Positions 8,276 through 15,057 of a stretch of 32,255 nt of DNA are shown piece after piece; within the stretch, counting starts at the first letter, position 1, and every line of letters starts with the position of its first letter. The stretch is from a bacterium. GTDB taxonomy: Archaea > Nanobdellota > Nanobdellia > SCGC-AAA011-G17 > GW2011-AR17. Made by a program: the position numbers and the translations under genes. The notes under the pieces were generated by a model. The model saw only the letters and a list, made by a program, of their open reading frames with translations, was not told the DNA's origin and made no database searches. The DNA lies in the NCBI GenBank assembly GCA_030697685.1, contig JAUYPF010000053.1, forward strand, positions 1 through 32,255, given 5' to 3'.

Positions 8276-8731
8276 CTACTTTTTCACTGCAAAAAACCAA
8301 TAGATATTTTTATCTGGATGCGCACAATGTTTCCATCCCCAAACTTTCTTAAAATAAGAAATAGTATACTTATGTTCTGGTCCAAGCCATGGATCAAGGA
8401 GATAGACATATTTTCTTCCAATTTTTTTAAGCACTGCATAATGCCCTACTTTTTCGGGAGAATACCAGTAACTAATAATAATTTTATACTTTTCTTTTTG
8501 TAATTTTTGTAATGCTGCAAGAGTTCCAAAACGTTTATACACACACTTTAATTTATATTTTTTCACTAAATTAAAAAAAGATTTATCATATGTCCCTTGT
8601 TTTTTAGTATGAAGAACTTGTGCTACATGGTGCTCTTTTCTTTTCACACCTACAGAGGCTAAAACCATCCTTGCAGAAGCTGGTCCACAAGTATATTCTC
8701 TCTCTTGTTCATAGTAGGGTACTCGTACCAT
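8276..8731 (-). CDS. C39-like cysteine peptidase without export signal
   Basis: This encodes 151 residues and reads as a stand-alone peptidase_C39_2 domain. Gln9 (oxyanion hole) and Cys15 fall in YYEQEREYTCGPASARMVL, His97 in VGHYAVLKK and Asp113 in YLLDPWLG, so the Q-C-H-D set of papain-like C39 enzymes is complete. The well-studied C39 domains sit on bacteriocin ABC exporters and cut double-glycine leaders. Here there is no transporter, no signal peptide and no neighbouring leader peptide, so the substrate is unknown and the protein should be cytosolic. A TATA-like box 26 bases before the ATG predicts a leaderless transcript. A processing or de-conjugating role is speculation. Confidence 0.8.
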   Translation of the reverse strand: MVRVPYYEQEREYTCGPASARMVLASVGVKRKEHHVAQVLHTKKQGTYDKSFFNLVKKYKLKCVYKRFGTLAALQKLQKEKYKIIISYWYSPEKVGHYAVLKKIGRKYVYLLDPWLGPEHKYTISYFKKVWGWKHCAHPDKNIYWFFAVKK

Positions 8732-8753
8732 AAAATGCCAAATCTTAACGAAC

Positions 8754-8761
8754 TATTTAAG
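8754..8761 (-). promoter_or_regulatory. TATA-like box for the C39 peptidase gene
   Basis: The minus strand reads CTTAAATAG, centred 26 bases before the ATG at 8731. The rest of the 177-base gap to nrdJ (8732-8908) shows only AT-rich sequence. Confidence 0.5.
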
Positions 8762-8908
8762 GCTTCTCGTGATTGATTTTGAACATTTTTTTTGTCCCTT
8801 TTTCAACCGTTCTGCTGAGTCTATTTTGGTAAAAATGCAGAATTTGAGGGTTTAAGGTCTTTGTTTATATAAGGTAAAAAATAAAAAATAGGTTTAAAAG
8901 ACTTAAAG

Positions 8909-11900
8909 TTAGTTGCACTTTGAGAAACCACAGCTGCATTGTTCACAACCTTCAGCAATTCGTAAAGGGAGAGAACAGCTTGGACAAAACTTTCCAGTCA
9001 CTTTTCCTTCACCTTTTATCTTAATAGTTGGGGTTTGTGTTATATTATGCCCATTTCCATTATTAATTCTTGCTTCTTTCCTTAAAACAGACTCCAAACC
9101 TTTAGCAATTGCATGTGGAAATGAAGTAACTTTATGCTCTCCAATCCCCACCTGTGTTTCTCCAGTGATTTTTTGGAATTGTTCTATATATGCCTCAACA
9201 GGTACACCTGCTTTTAGACCAAGAGTTATAGCTTTTCCATACCCTGCAGCGATTCCGGGAAGATCACCTTCAGTATTTGGTACTGATACAAAGACCTCAT
9301 ATGGTGCAATGTCCTTTCCATATTCATCTTTTTCCCAATTAAGACCGACAAAAACATTCAGCCCATAGGGAGTTCTTTGTTTTTCTGTTAGCCCTCCAAC
9401 AATTTCTGGTCGAGGTTCTGCAAGTCTTTGGGCAACAAGAGTTGCAAGGTCTTGTCTTTTTTGTCTAAGATTTTCAATAGGGTTTATTTCTTCTTTTGTA
9501 AAACCCCCTTTCACTTTCAGAGGCTGATCTTTTCTAGTACCATTTCTGTAAAAAGTAACTCCCTTGATCTTAAGCTCATCTGCAAGAAGAAAAGCTTTTT
9601 CAACATCTTCAACACCCACGTTACTTCTAAAGTTTGTTGTTTTACTAATTGCATCATCAACATGGTTTTGTACAACTGCTTCCATTCTAAGATGATCTTC
9701 TGGACTAATATCATACGTAGTTACAAAGATATTTTTAATTTTATCCAGATGTTTTTGTCTCATTCCAAATCTATCATCCTGTTCTCCAGCACCCTTCACA
9801 AGAGTAAATCCTTGAAGAGACCCATCTCCTCCATTTGGATCTTGTACATATGTATGGAATCTCCTTTTTTCTGCATCATCAAAGAAGAAAGGATACTTCT
9901 GTAATTTCTCTTCTAGAACTGGATTAAAAACATCAACAGTAGTTCCTTGTACAGTTGTTCGTGTATATGCTAAAGCATATTCTGGCTCCATCCCTCCAGT
10001 TGTTTGAGCAGCAAATCCTGTTGTTCCAGTAGGTGCTAGGGTTCGTACAATTGCATTTCTCTTAGGTCTTCCATTTCTAAATTTACTATACTTAAAATTA
10101 GGGAATGCACCAAATTTTTCTGCTTTCTCATGAGATGCTTCATCACTTTCTTTTTCCCAGAAAGCAAGAAGTGTATCAACAAATTCTCTTGTTTCTGAAG
10201 AATTATAGGGTATTTCTAAACGATAAAGCATATTTGCAAGCCCCATGAATCCCATTCCTATTTTTCTATTACTCTTTTGCGTTCTTTCAATATTCTTATT
10301 GGTAAATTCATTTTGATCAATAGAATTATCCAAAATTTCATACATCAATCGAACATTTGATTTAAAGGCCTCATAATCTACCCTGTACCCTGAAGATTGT
10401 GAAGGGTCTTTCACAAGTATTTTTTCTAAATTTGTATGCCCAAGAGCACATGCTTCATTTCCTAAAAGAGGTTTTTCTCCACAAGGATTTGTCGCACGCA
10501 TCTCACCCACACCTATAGGCAGATTCACAAAATGTCCTTCATCATCTCTTTCAGTGATAAATTCATCAACAAGTTTCTCTAATGGGACATTCTTTTTTGC
10601 TTGACGAAGTCTACCAATGATTTCTAATGCTTCTGAATCCCTTTTTTCTAAAATATATTCTTTAAAATATCTTGGGAGCGTTGGGTTTCCATCATTAATA
10701 TGTCCTGTATTAATAACTCCTGGTTCTCCATTGAACCAAGCTCCATAGGACAAATGTCGAAGAACCTTTTTAGCATCCAAATAGACTTCTCCCTCTTTAA
10801 TTTTTCCTATGACTGTATAAGAATCATCAAGCCCTTCTGGAACCCATGGGCTCAAAACATCAACACCATTCTCTCCAATAAGCAAAGATACTTTTGCTTT
10901 TTTATTCATCTTTGTCACATCTAAGGACTCTCGTAATTGTTCTTCACTGTAATATTCTGTAATGTGTGGTCGTAATTTAGGATTAAAATGAGGATTTTTC
11001 AATCGATAAAATCTCTCTTCTCCTTCAGCCCGTGCAGCTGCCCAAAAAGGGTGATCTTCAGCAATAGAAATGTTCGCTGCTGCAATTTCTCCATCTTGTC
11101 TTTTACAATAAATAAATCTCATGATATCAGGATGATTCCAATCGAGCATAAACATATTTGCTCCTTCTCTCTTCCCTCCTTGATTCATCGTTTTTCCAAG
11201 AACAACAGAATACATCCCCATAAAAGCAACAGGTCCATCAGTCGTTCCTCCTGTTCCATGAATGCTTTCATTTGCTGGTCGTAAGTTAGAAAAATTAAAT
11301 CCTGTTCCACCAATGGAAGCCTGAATTTTAGCAGCATCTTTCATCGTATCAAATATACTTTCTCGAGAATCATAAATATCTAAAACAAAGCATGCAAACA
11401 GTTGTTCCTTCACAGTTCCTTCTTGTCGAATATCATTAAGAAGTCCAGCATCTCCACACTCTGCAAGCCTCTGAGTTAAATCTCGAGCAATGCTTTTATG
11501 CCCTGCATTTGCCATATAAGGTGTATTAGGAAACATTTCTCTATTCACAAATTTTTGAAAAACTTCTTTGGTAATCATTTCAAGATCTACGGTAGAATCA
11601 TTTCGTGTAAGCCCTTCAGCAACACTCAGTGCAGCACGATAAAATACCATCTCTGGAGTCTCAATATACCTTTTAGTTTTAGAGTCTTTTCTTCCCCATT
11701 TGTCTAAAACAACTTTATAGTGAGAATCTGACATAGTAGGGTTTTGTAATCCTTGATAAGAAGCTTCAATAACATAATCTGGATATGCTCCTAATTTGAG
11801 TTTAGTTCTCCCATGTTCAAAAATTTTAATTTCAGTACCAGTACTTTTATCTCTAACTTTAAACCCCTCTAAGAGCGGTGCAACTTTTTCTAAATATCCA

Positions 11901-11917
11901 TTTCCACCATCTGCCAT
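8909..11917 (-). CDS. nrdJ: Adenosylcobalamin-dependent (class II) ribonucleoside-diphosphate reductase
   Basis: This encodes 1002 residues. It makes deoxyribonucleotides by radical chemistry with a B12 cofactor and needs no oxygen. Visible residues are redox Cys176 (LFACFVLD), the N-x-C-x-E catalytic set Asn477/Cys479/Glu481 (TNPCGEKPL), the second redox Cys490 and the phosphate loop LAPTGTTGF. The class II block DDAISKTTNF...LKIKGVTFYRNGTR is also present. The C-terminal tail (about 975-1002) has a zinc ribbon CPSC...CEQCSCGFSKC that helps re-reduce the active site. There is no ATP-cone and no intein. The ATG follows the nrdR stop by 9 bases, with GTGAGGGG as ribosome-binding site, so the two form an operon. 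The enzyme implies B12 synthesis or scavenging. Confidence 0.96.
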   Translation of the reverse strand: MADGGNGYLEKVAPLLEGFKVRDKSTGTEIKIFEHGRTKLKLGAYPDYVIEASYQGLQNPTMSDSHYKVVLDKWGRKDSKTKRYIETPEMVFYRAALSVAEGLTRNDSTVDLEMITKEVFQKFVNREMFPNTPYMANAGHKSIARDLTQRLAECGDAGLLNDIRQEGTVKEQLFACFVLDIYDSRESIFDTMKDAAKIQASIGGTGFNFSNLRPANESIHGTGGTTDGPVAFMGMYSVVLGKTMNQGGKREGANMFMLDWNHPDIMRFIYCKRQDGEIAAANISIAEDHPFWAAARAEGEERFYRLKNPHFNPKLRPHITEYYSEEQLRESLDVTKMNKKAKVSLLIGENGVDVLSPWVPEGLDDSYTVIGKIKEGEVYLDAKKVLRHLSYGAWFNGEPGVINTGHINDGNPTLPRYFKEYILEKRDSEALEIIGRLRQAKKNVPLEKLVDEFITERDDEGHFVNLPIGVGEMRATNPCGEKPLLGNEACALGHTNLEKILVKDPSQSSGYRVDYEAFKSNVRLMYEILDNSIDQNEFTNKNIERTQKSNRKIGMGFMGLANMLYRLEIPYNSSETREFVDTLLAFWEKESDEASHEKAEKFGAFPNFKYSKFRNGRPKRNAIVRTLAPTGTTGFAAQTTGGMEPEYALAYTRTTVQGTTVDVFNPVLEEKLQKYPFFFDDAEKRRFHTYVQDPNGGDGSLQGFTLVKGAGEQDDRFGMRQKHLDKIKNIFVTTYDISPEDHLRMEAVVQNHVDDAISKTTNFRSNVGVEDVEKAFLLADELKIKGVTFYRNGTRKDQPLKVKGGFTKEEINPIENLRQKRQDLATLVAQRLAEPRPEIVGGLTEKQRTPYGLNVFVGLNWEKDEYGKDIAPYEVFVSVPNTEGDLPGIAAGYGKAITLGLKAGVPVEAYIEQFQKITGETQVGIGEHKVTSFPHAIAKGLESVLRKEARINNGNGHNITQTPTIKIKGEGKVTGKFCPSCSLPLRIAEGCEQCSCGFSKCN

Positions 11918-11926
11918 TTTTACCCC

Positions 11927-12373
11927 TCACTTCCTTTTTATTTCTTGTATCTCTTTTTTAAAATCTTCAATGTCCTTAAATTCCTTGTACACTGAAGCGA
12001 ATCGTACGTAGGCAACAGGGTCAAGCTTTTTGAGCTCTCTAATAACCTTGTCACCAATGACTATACTTTTAATTTCTTTCAAGTTGAGCTTTCGCAACTC
12101 TCCTTCAATTTTATCCACTGCATGCTCAATTTTTTCTATAGGTATAGGCCTTTTTTCACATGCTTTCAAAAGCCCTCGTGTAAGTTTTTCTCTATCAAAC
12201 TGCTCTCTTCGCCCATCTTTCTTCACAATGGAAAAAGGTGTTTCTCTAATTTGCTCAGAAGTTGTAAACCTCTTTGTGCATTTCAAACACTCTCTTCTTC
12301 TTCGAGTTTCACTATCAATATCTCTTTTATCAATAACCTTCGTTTCCAAATTTTGACAAAAAACACATCTCAT
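11927..12373 (-). CDS. nrdR: Transcriptional repressor NrdR
   Basis: This encodes 148 residues from the start at 12373. The N-terminal zinc ribbon is MRCVFCQ...CLKCTKRFTT. It is followed by an ATP-cone (FSIVKKDGRREQFDREKLTRGLLKACEKR), the nucleotide sensor by which NrdR represses ribonucleotide reductase genes when dATP is high. An upstream in-frame ATG at 12388 would add MLGFA, but family members start MRCPFC and the upstream ATG lies in a hairpin stem, so I chose 12373. The gene heads the nrdR-nrdJ operon, so it likely regulates itself and the reductase. NrdR is nearly universal in bacteria but patchy in archaea, which suggests acquisition. Confidence 0.96.
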   Translation of the reverse strand: MRCVFCQNLETKVIDKRDIDSETRRRRECLKCTKRFTTSEQIRETPFSIVKKDGRREQFDREKLTRGLLKACEKRPIPIEKIEHAVDKIEGELRKLNLKEIKSIVIGDKVIRELKKLDPVAYVRFASVYKEFKDIEDFKKEIQEIKRK

Positions 12374-12386
12374 AGCAAACCCCAAC

Positions 12387-12420
12387 ATCTTGTGGTAGAA
12401 GCTCTAACTTCTAACAAGAT
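12387..12420 (-). promoter_or_regulatory. Hairpin in the nrdR-nrdJ leader
   Basis: The minus-strand RNA can form an outer 7-bp stem ATCTTGT/ACAAGAT and an inner 6-bp stem TAGAAG/CTTCTA, with a 6-base loop and a 2-base bulge between the stems. It ends 13 bases before the nrdR ATG and fills most of the predicted leader of about 50 nt. It could be an RNA control element or, as DNA, an operator. I do not see the bacterial NrdR-box consensus. Confidence 0.55.
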
Positions 12421-12445
12421 ACAGTAGTTACCTACATTGAAGCAA

Positions 12446-12453
12446 TTTATAAA
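12446..12453 (-). promoter_or_regulatory. TATA-like box for nrdR-nrdJ
   Basis: The minus strand reads TTTATAAA. Initiation about 25 bases downstream would fall near 12424, giving an unusually long leader for this window that contains the hairpin. Confidence 0.5.
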
Positions 12454-12478
12454 TATTCATATACTCAAGGATATGATT

Positions 12479-12499
12479 CCGGAAATCTTCCGGTTTTTT
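12479..12499 (+). terminator. Terminator-like hairpin plus T6 in a divergent region
   Basis: CCGGAA-ATC-TTCCGG is a perfect 6-bp stem with a 3-base loop, followed directly by TTTTTT on the plus strand. It looks like a bacterial intrinsic terminator, yet no plus-strand gene lies just upstream. See findings. Confidence 0.4.
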
Positions 12500-12549
12500 C
12501 TGCTAAAGCTTTATGAAGAGATTTTCTTTAAGGATAGAAATAGAAAAAA

Positions 12550-12583
12550 TTTAAATAGAAGGAAAGACTACATTAGTGTAGTC
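12550..12583 (+). promoter_or_regulatory. Promoter and palindromic operator of the DUF4258/zinc-finger operon
   Basis: TTTAAATA (12550-12557) is a strong TATA box predicting initiation near 12580. Directly over that point lies GACTACA-TTAG-TGTAGTC (12566-12583), a perfect 7-bp inverted repeat. The position is ideal for repression by the AbrB-type proteins encoded in the operon. Binding itself is inference. Confidence 0.6.
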
Positions 12584-12593
12584 AAATGAAAGC

Positions 12594-12806
12594 GTGGTCT
12601 ACTTTAAAGAAATACAGAAAACAGAGCACTATAAAGAATTTCATGAAAGACAGTTTCCTTGGCTTGAAGTAATTACAGTTATAGTCTGTAGTAAAAAACA
12701 AATAAGGAAAAAAGATGGAAAACTAGAAATCGAAACAGAAAGATATTACATCCTTTGTGAACTAAAGGACACAATATTATATGTAATAAATGCCAAAAGA
12801 AAATGA
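12594..12806 (+). CDS. DUF4258-like small protein, probable toxin of a toxin-antitoxin operon
   Basis: This encodes 70 residues from a GTG start. No in-frame ATG exists upstream, where a TAG lies 15 bases before. The pattern IQKTEHYKEFHERQFPWLEVITVI...IETERYYILCELKDTILYVINAKRK resembles DUF4258/BrnT-RelE-like proteins. These start with a His-containing helix (here His12) and an ER pair, then a beta-sheet ending in a hydrophobic VI strand. Such proteins are paired in many genomes with YgiT/MqsA-type zinc-finger antitoxins, which is exactly the next gene, overlapping by ATGA (12803-12806). A ribonuclease toxin is therefore a reasonable inference, though no catalytic residue can be named with confidence. 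Confidence 0.6.
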   Translation: MVYFKEIQKTEHYKEFHERQFPWLEVITVIVCSKKQIRKKDGKLEIETERYYILCELKDTILYVINAKRK

Positions 12807-13117
12807 AATGCCCAAAATGTAACGGAAAAATGAACCTTGTGGAAGTAAGCATAGAAGGTGCGAAAACAAAAGCACTGAGTAGACAATGTAAAGAGTGCGA
12901 TTTTTTTGAATTTGACGCAGAAACTGCAACGAAAGTACTCCAAGAAATCAAAGAACAGCCTATTCAAATAAAACAAAAAATTGTAAAACTTTCTAAAGAT
13001 AGATTGGGGATTTATTTTAATAAACACATAGTGGAAAGTCTCAAATTAGATGCTGGAGAAGAGATTTCAATTACTATTCCAGATAAAAAGCATATTTGGA
13101 TATCTTTAAAAAAATGA
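12803..13117 (+). CDS. Zinc-finger (YgiT/MqsA-type) plus AbrB-fold protein, probable antitoxin 1
   Basis: This encodes 104 residues. The N-terminal zinc finger has Cys3/Cys6 (MKCPKCNGKM) and Cys29/Cys32 (RQCKECDFFEF), the layout of YgiT-type fingers, followed by a short helix (AETATKVLQEI). The C-terminal 45 residues (SKDRLGIYFNKHIVESLKLDAGEEISI) read as an AbrB/SpoVT swapped-hairpin DNA-binding domain in place of the Xre-type HTH of MqsA. The start codon overlaps the stop of the toxin candidate (ATGA), and its own stop overlaps the next gene the same way, implying translational coupling. It probably neutralises the upstream protein and represses the operon. Confidence 0.72.
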   Translation: MKCPKCNGKMNLVEVSIEGAKTKALSRQCKECDFFEFDAETATKVLQEIKEQPIQIKQKIVKLSKDRLGIYFNKHIVESLKLDAGEEISITIPDKKHIWISLKK

Positions 13118-13413
13118 AATGCTATAAATGTGGAAAAGGAATGTCATTTAAAAAAGGTATACCATTTAATGAATATACTATTAATGGTTGGATATGTTCT
13201 TGTGGAGAGAAATATTATGATTCAGAACAGGCTCAAAAAGTGTTATTACAAAATAAATTTCGAAAAAAAGAATTAAGAGCAAAATTAGGGCAAATAAAAA
13301 GTAATCTTATCATTAGAGTTCCAAAAGAAGTAGAGTCTGCATTACAATTAAAAAAGGGCAAAGAAGTTATCATAAAAATGGAAAAAAAAGGTTTTCTTGT
13401 TCTTCCCGCCTAA
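13114..13413 (+). CDS. Zinc-finger plus AbrB-fold protein, probable antitoxin 2 (paralogue)
   Basis: This encodes 99 residues from the ATG at 13114. An in-frame upstream start at 13096 would add MDIFKK inside the preceding gene and is less likely. The architecture matches the preceding protein: Cys3/Cys6 (MKCYKCGKGM), then Cys28-x-Cys30 (WICSCGEKYYDSEQAQKVL), then an AbrB-like C-terminus (SNLIIRVPKEVESALQLKKG). Sequence identity to antitoxin 1 is low by eye, so the duplication is old or the two were recruited separately. Two consecutive zinc-finger/AbrB genes behind one toxin candidate is unusual. They could heterodimerise, as swapped-hairpin folds do. Confidence 0.7.
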   Translation: MKCYKCGKGMSFKKGIPFNEYTINGWICSCGEKYYDSEQAQKVLLQNKFRKKELRAKLGQIKSNLIIRVPKEVESALQLKKGKEVIIKMEKKGFLVLPA

Positions 13414-13431
13414 GCAACAAAATGCCCAAAA

Positions 13432-13440
13432 TTATATAAA
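13432..13440 (+). promoter_or_regulatory. TATA-like box for the gene at 13464
   Basis: TTATATAAA is centred 28 bases before the ATG, which gives this gene its own leaderless promoter separate from the upstream toxin-antitoxin operon. Confidence 0.5.
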
Positions 13441-13463
13441 CCTAAACTTTTCTCACAAATTTC

Positions 13464-13859
13464 ATGAAATGCTATATCCCTTTGTTTTTAGCTTCTTGTA
13501 TAGGAAGTTCTGACCTAAATCACAACAACACACAAAATGATTTAGAATACTTTTGTGCTACAGATACAACAGATCCAGAGATTATTTCTGCAACATGGCC
13601 AGAAGTAATGTCGCAAAATCAATATATACATGTGAAAGCAAAAGATAATAATTCTATAGAGTCTGCTATTTTTTCTACAGAAATTATAAGAAGAAATCCT
13701 TCAATGATTGTAACACAAAAAGTTAAAGCAGAAAAATTAGCTGATGGCTTTTACCAAGCATATGTTTTTCCAATGCGTCCTATATTAAAATATGAATGGA
13801 CTGTAACAGATTGTAATGGAAATAAAGCAAAAATAAGTAAACCTGGCCCAGACTATTAA
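13464..13859 (+). CDS. Putative small lipoprotein/secreted protein
   Basis: This encodes 131 residues. The N-terminus MKCYIPLFLASCIGSSD has a short hydrophobic core ending in LASC followed by Ile-Gly-Ser, a fair lipobox with the acceptor Cys at position 12. The remainder is a compact beta-rich domain (YIHVKAKDNNSIESAIFSTEI, KYEWTVTDCNGNKAKI), probably Ig-like and extracellular, with further cysteines that could form a disulfide. I recognise no family. The presence of a signal peptidase II gene at 30074-30502 makes a true lipoprotein more plausible than it would be in most archaea. The h-region is short, so a false positive is possible. Confidence 0.5.
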   Translation: MKCYIPLFLASCIGSSDLNHNNTQNDLEYFCATDTTDPEIISATWPEVMSQNQYIHVKAKDNNSIESAIFSTEIIRRNPSMIVTQKVKAEKLADGFYQAYVFPMRPILKYEWTVTDCNGNKAKISKPGPDY

Positions 13860-13910
13860 AAAATCCTTATACAAAAGATTCTCTAAATAATACCCCTATT
13901 AAAGAGTAAC

Positions 13911-13919
13911 ATTTAAATA
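13911..13919 (+). promoter_or_regulatory. TATA-like box for the RelA/SpoT-like gene
   Basis: ATTTAAATA is centred about 33 bases before the ATG at 13948, predicting a leader of only a few nucleotides. Confidence 0.5.
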
Positions 13920-13947
13920 GAAGTATATCTCTAAAAATTAATATCAA

Positions 13948-15057
13948 ATGCAACTTCCTAAAGAACTCTATGTACATGAAGCAGATGCAAAGCGTATCTG
14001 GGAAAAATTTAATTTACTAGACCAAAGAATACTTTTTTTACAAAGAAATACAACAAGAATGGCAATGGAATTTGGAGAAGAAGACTACCCTTTAAGGCCA
14101 TTTCATTTTACATTATTTCCAGGAAGTACAAATGAAGAAGTAAATAATCGTATGGCGGAAACAATGCTCAGAGGAAGAACAGCAATCAATACTCTTCTCA
14201 GAGAACATCTTGATGAGAGCCAATATGATTTCTTCGAGCTTCCTGAAATTCAAGATCCCTTTAGTTTCCATGCATTTATCAAAGATGCCTATCATAATTA
14301 TCATTCTACCATAAAAAGAAATGCTAGTGCTCGTGCACGCTATGAAGCCTATGCAGCAATTCGTGCAATGGAACTCGGCTATAGAGTAGGAACGATTGAT
14401 GAATGCCCCTTAGTGCTCAATGCAGTACAACATTTTCCATCTGTAAAAATAACCTTAGAGAATATTTTTGGCTTTTCACATAAAATGCCTACAGAAAAAG
14501 AAGGTATGGAAAATTCTTGGGATACGAATCTAGGCATAAAAATATATTCCTATGATGATACAGCAATGCATACAAGAGTAAAATATTTAGAAAAAGATGG
14601 ATATACTCCTCGTTATAGTTCTATCTTGATGAAAATCTATAAAGAGGGGGAATTTGCAGAGGAACTGAAGGATTATTTAGGTGCAGAACTCATTGTAGAA
14701 AATGATGAAGAAAGAGATTGTCTTGTAAAGTTCATAAAAAAGGAAACAAGTCTTACTGGTCATTTAGAAAAATGGAAAGATACACGAAAAGGAAAAGTTG
14801 GAACTGCTTCAAGTAAAGACTATGGGGTCCTAAAATGGATTCTCAGAGTTCCAGTACAAGTCTATAGGGATATACCTCAGGCTACAAAAATAGCATTCTA
14901 TGAAAGAGTCCCAATAGAAATACAAGTATTAACAATAAAAGATCATATTATCCGAACACAACAAACAGAAACAACACATAAGGCCTACAAAAGAAGACAA
15001 TTCCTAGAAATATTCCCTGCATTATTTCCTAGAGAGATATATGAAAATATCTATTAA
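13948..15057 (+). CDS. Divergent RelA/SpoT-like nucleotidyltransferase protein (tentative)
   Basis: This encodes 369 residues and is cytosolic. Residues about 215-350 match the order of motifs in (p)ppGpp synthetases. RYSSILMKIY (222-230) corresponds to the R-x-K-S...K substrate segment. ELKDYLGAELIV (239-250) corresponds to the DLxGxR strand with the Mg2+ Asp (Asp242). VPIEIQVLT (321-329) corresponds to the EIQIRT strand with catalytic Glu (Glu324). HKAYKRRQ corresponds to the HWAYK end. The usual K-x-NGY-x-S-x-H loop is not clear (SSKDYGVLKWILRV). The helical N-terminal 200 residues show no HD hydrolase motif and are unassigned. It could make alarmones or be an inactive relative. The 3' end overlaps rnhB by 4 bases. 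Confidence 0.5.
   Translation: MQLPKELYVHEADAKRIWEKFNLLDQRILFLQRNTTRMAMEFGEEDYPLRPFHFTLFPGSTNEEVNNRMAETMLRGRTAINTLLREHLDESQYDFFELPEIQDPFSFHAFIKDAYHNYHSTIKRNASARARYEAYAAIRAMELGYRVGTIDECPLVLNAVQHFPSVKITLENIFGFSHKMPTEKEGMENSWDTNLGIKIYSYDDTAMHTRVKYLEKDGYTPRYSSILMKIYKEGEFAEELKDYLGAELIVENDEERDCLVKFIKKETSLTGHLEKWKDTRKGKVGTASSKDYGVLKWILRVPVQVYRDIPQATKIAFYERVPIEIQVLTIKDHIIRTQQTETTHKAYKRRQFLEIFPALFPREIYENIY

Noticed and set aside
8909-11917. Intein or insertion in nrdJ
   Set aside because: The motifs follow at normal spacing, and no Hint-domain start or His-Asn end is visible.
11927-12388. nrdR starting at the ATG at 12388
   Set aside because: The family begins MRC-x-FC, which matches the ATG at 12373, and the earlier ATG lies in a stable hairpin stem.
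12586-12672. 28-codon frame from the ATG at 12586 as the first gene of the DUF4258 operon
   Set aside because: It has no family resemblance and overlaps the longer, better-supported GTG-initiated protein in another frame.
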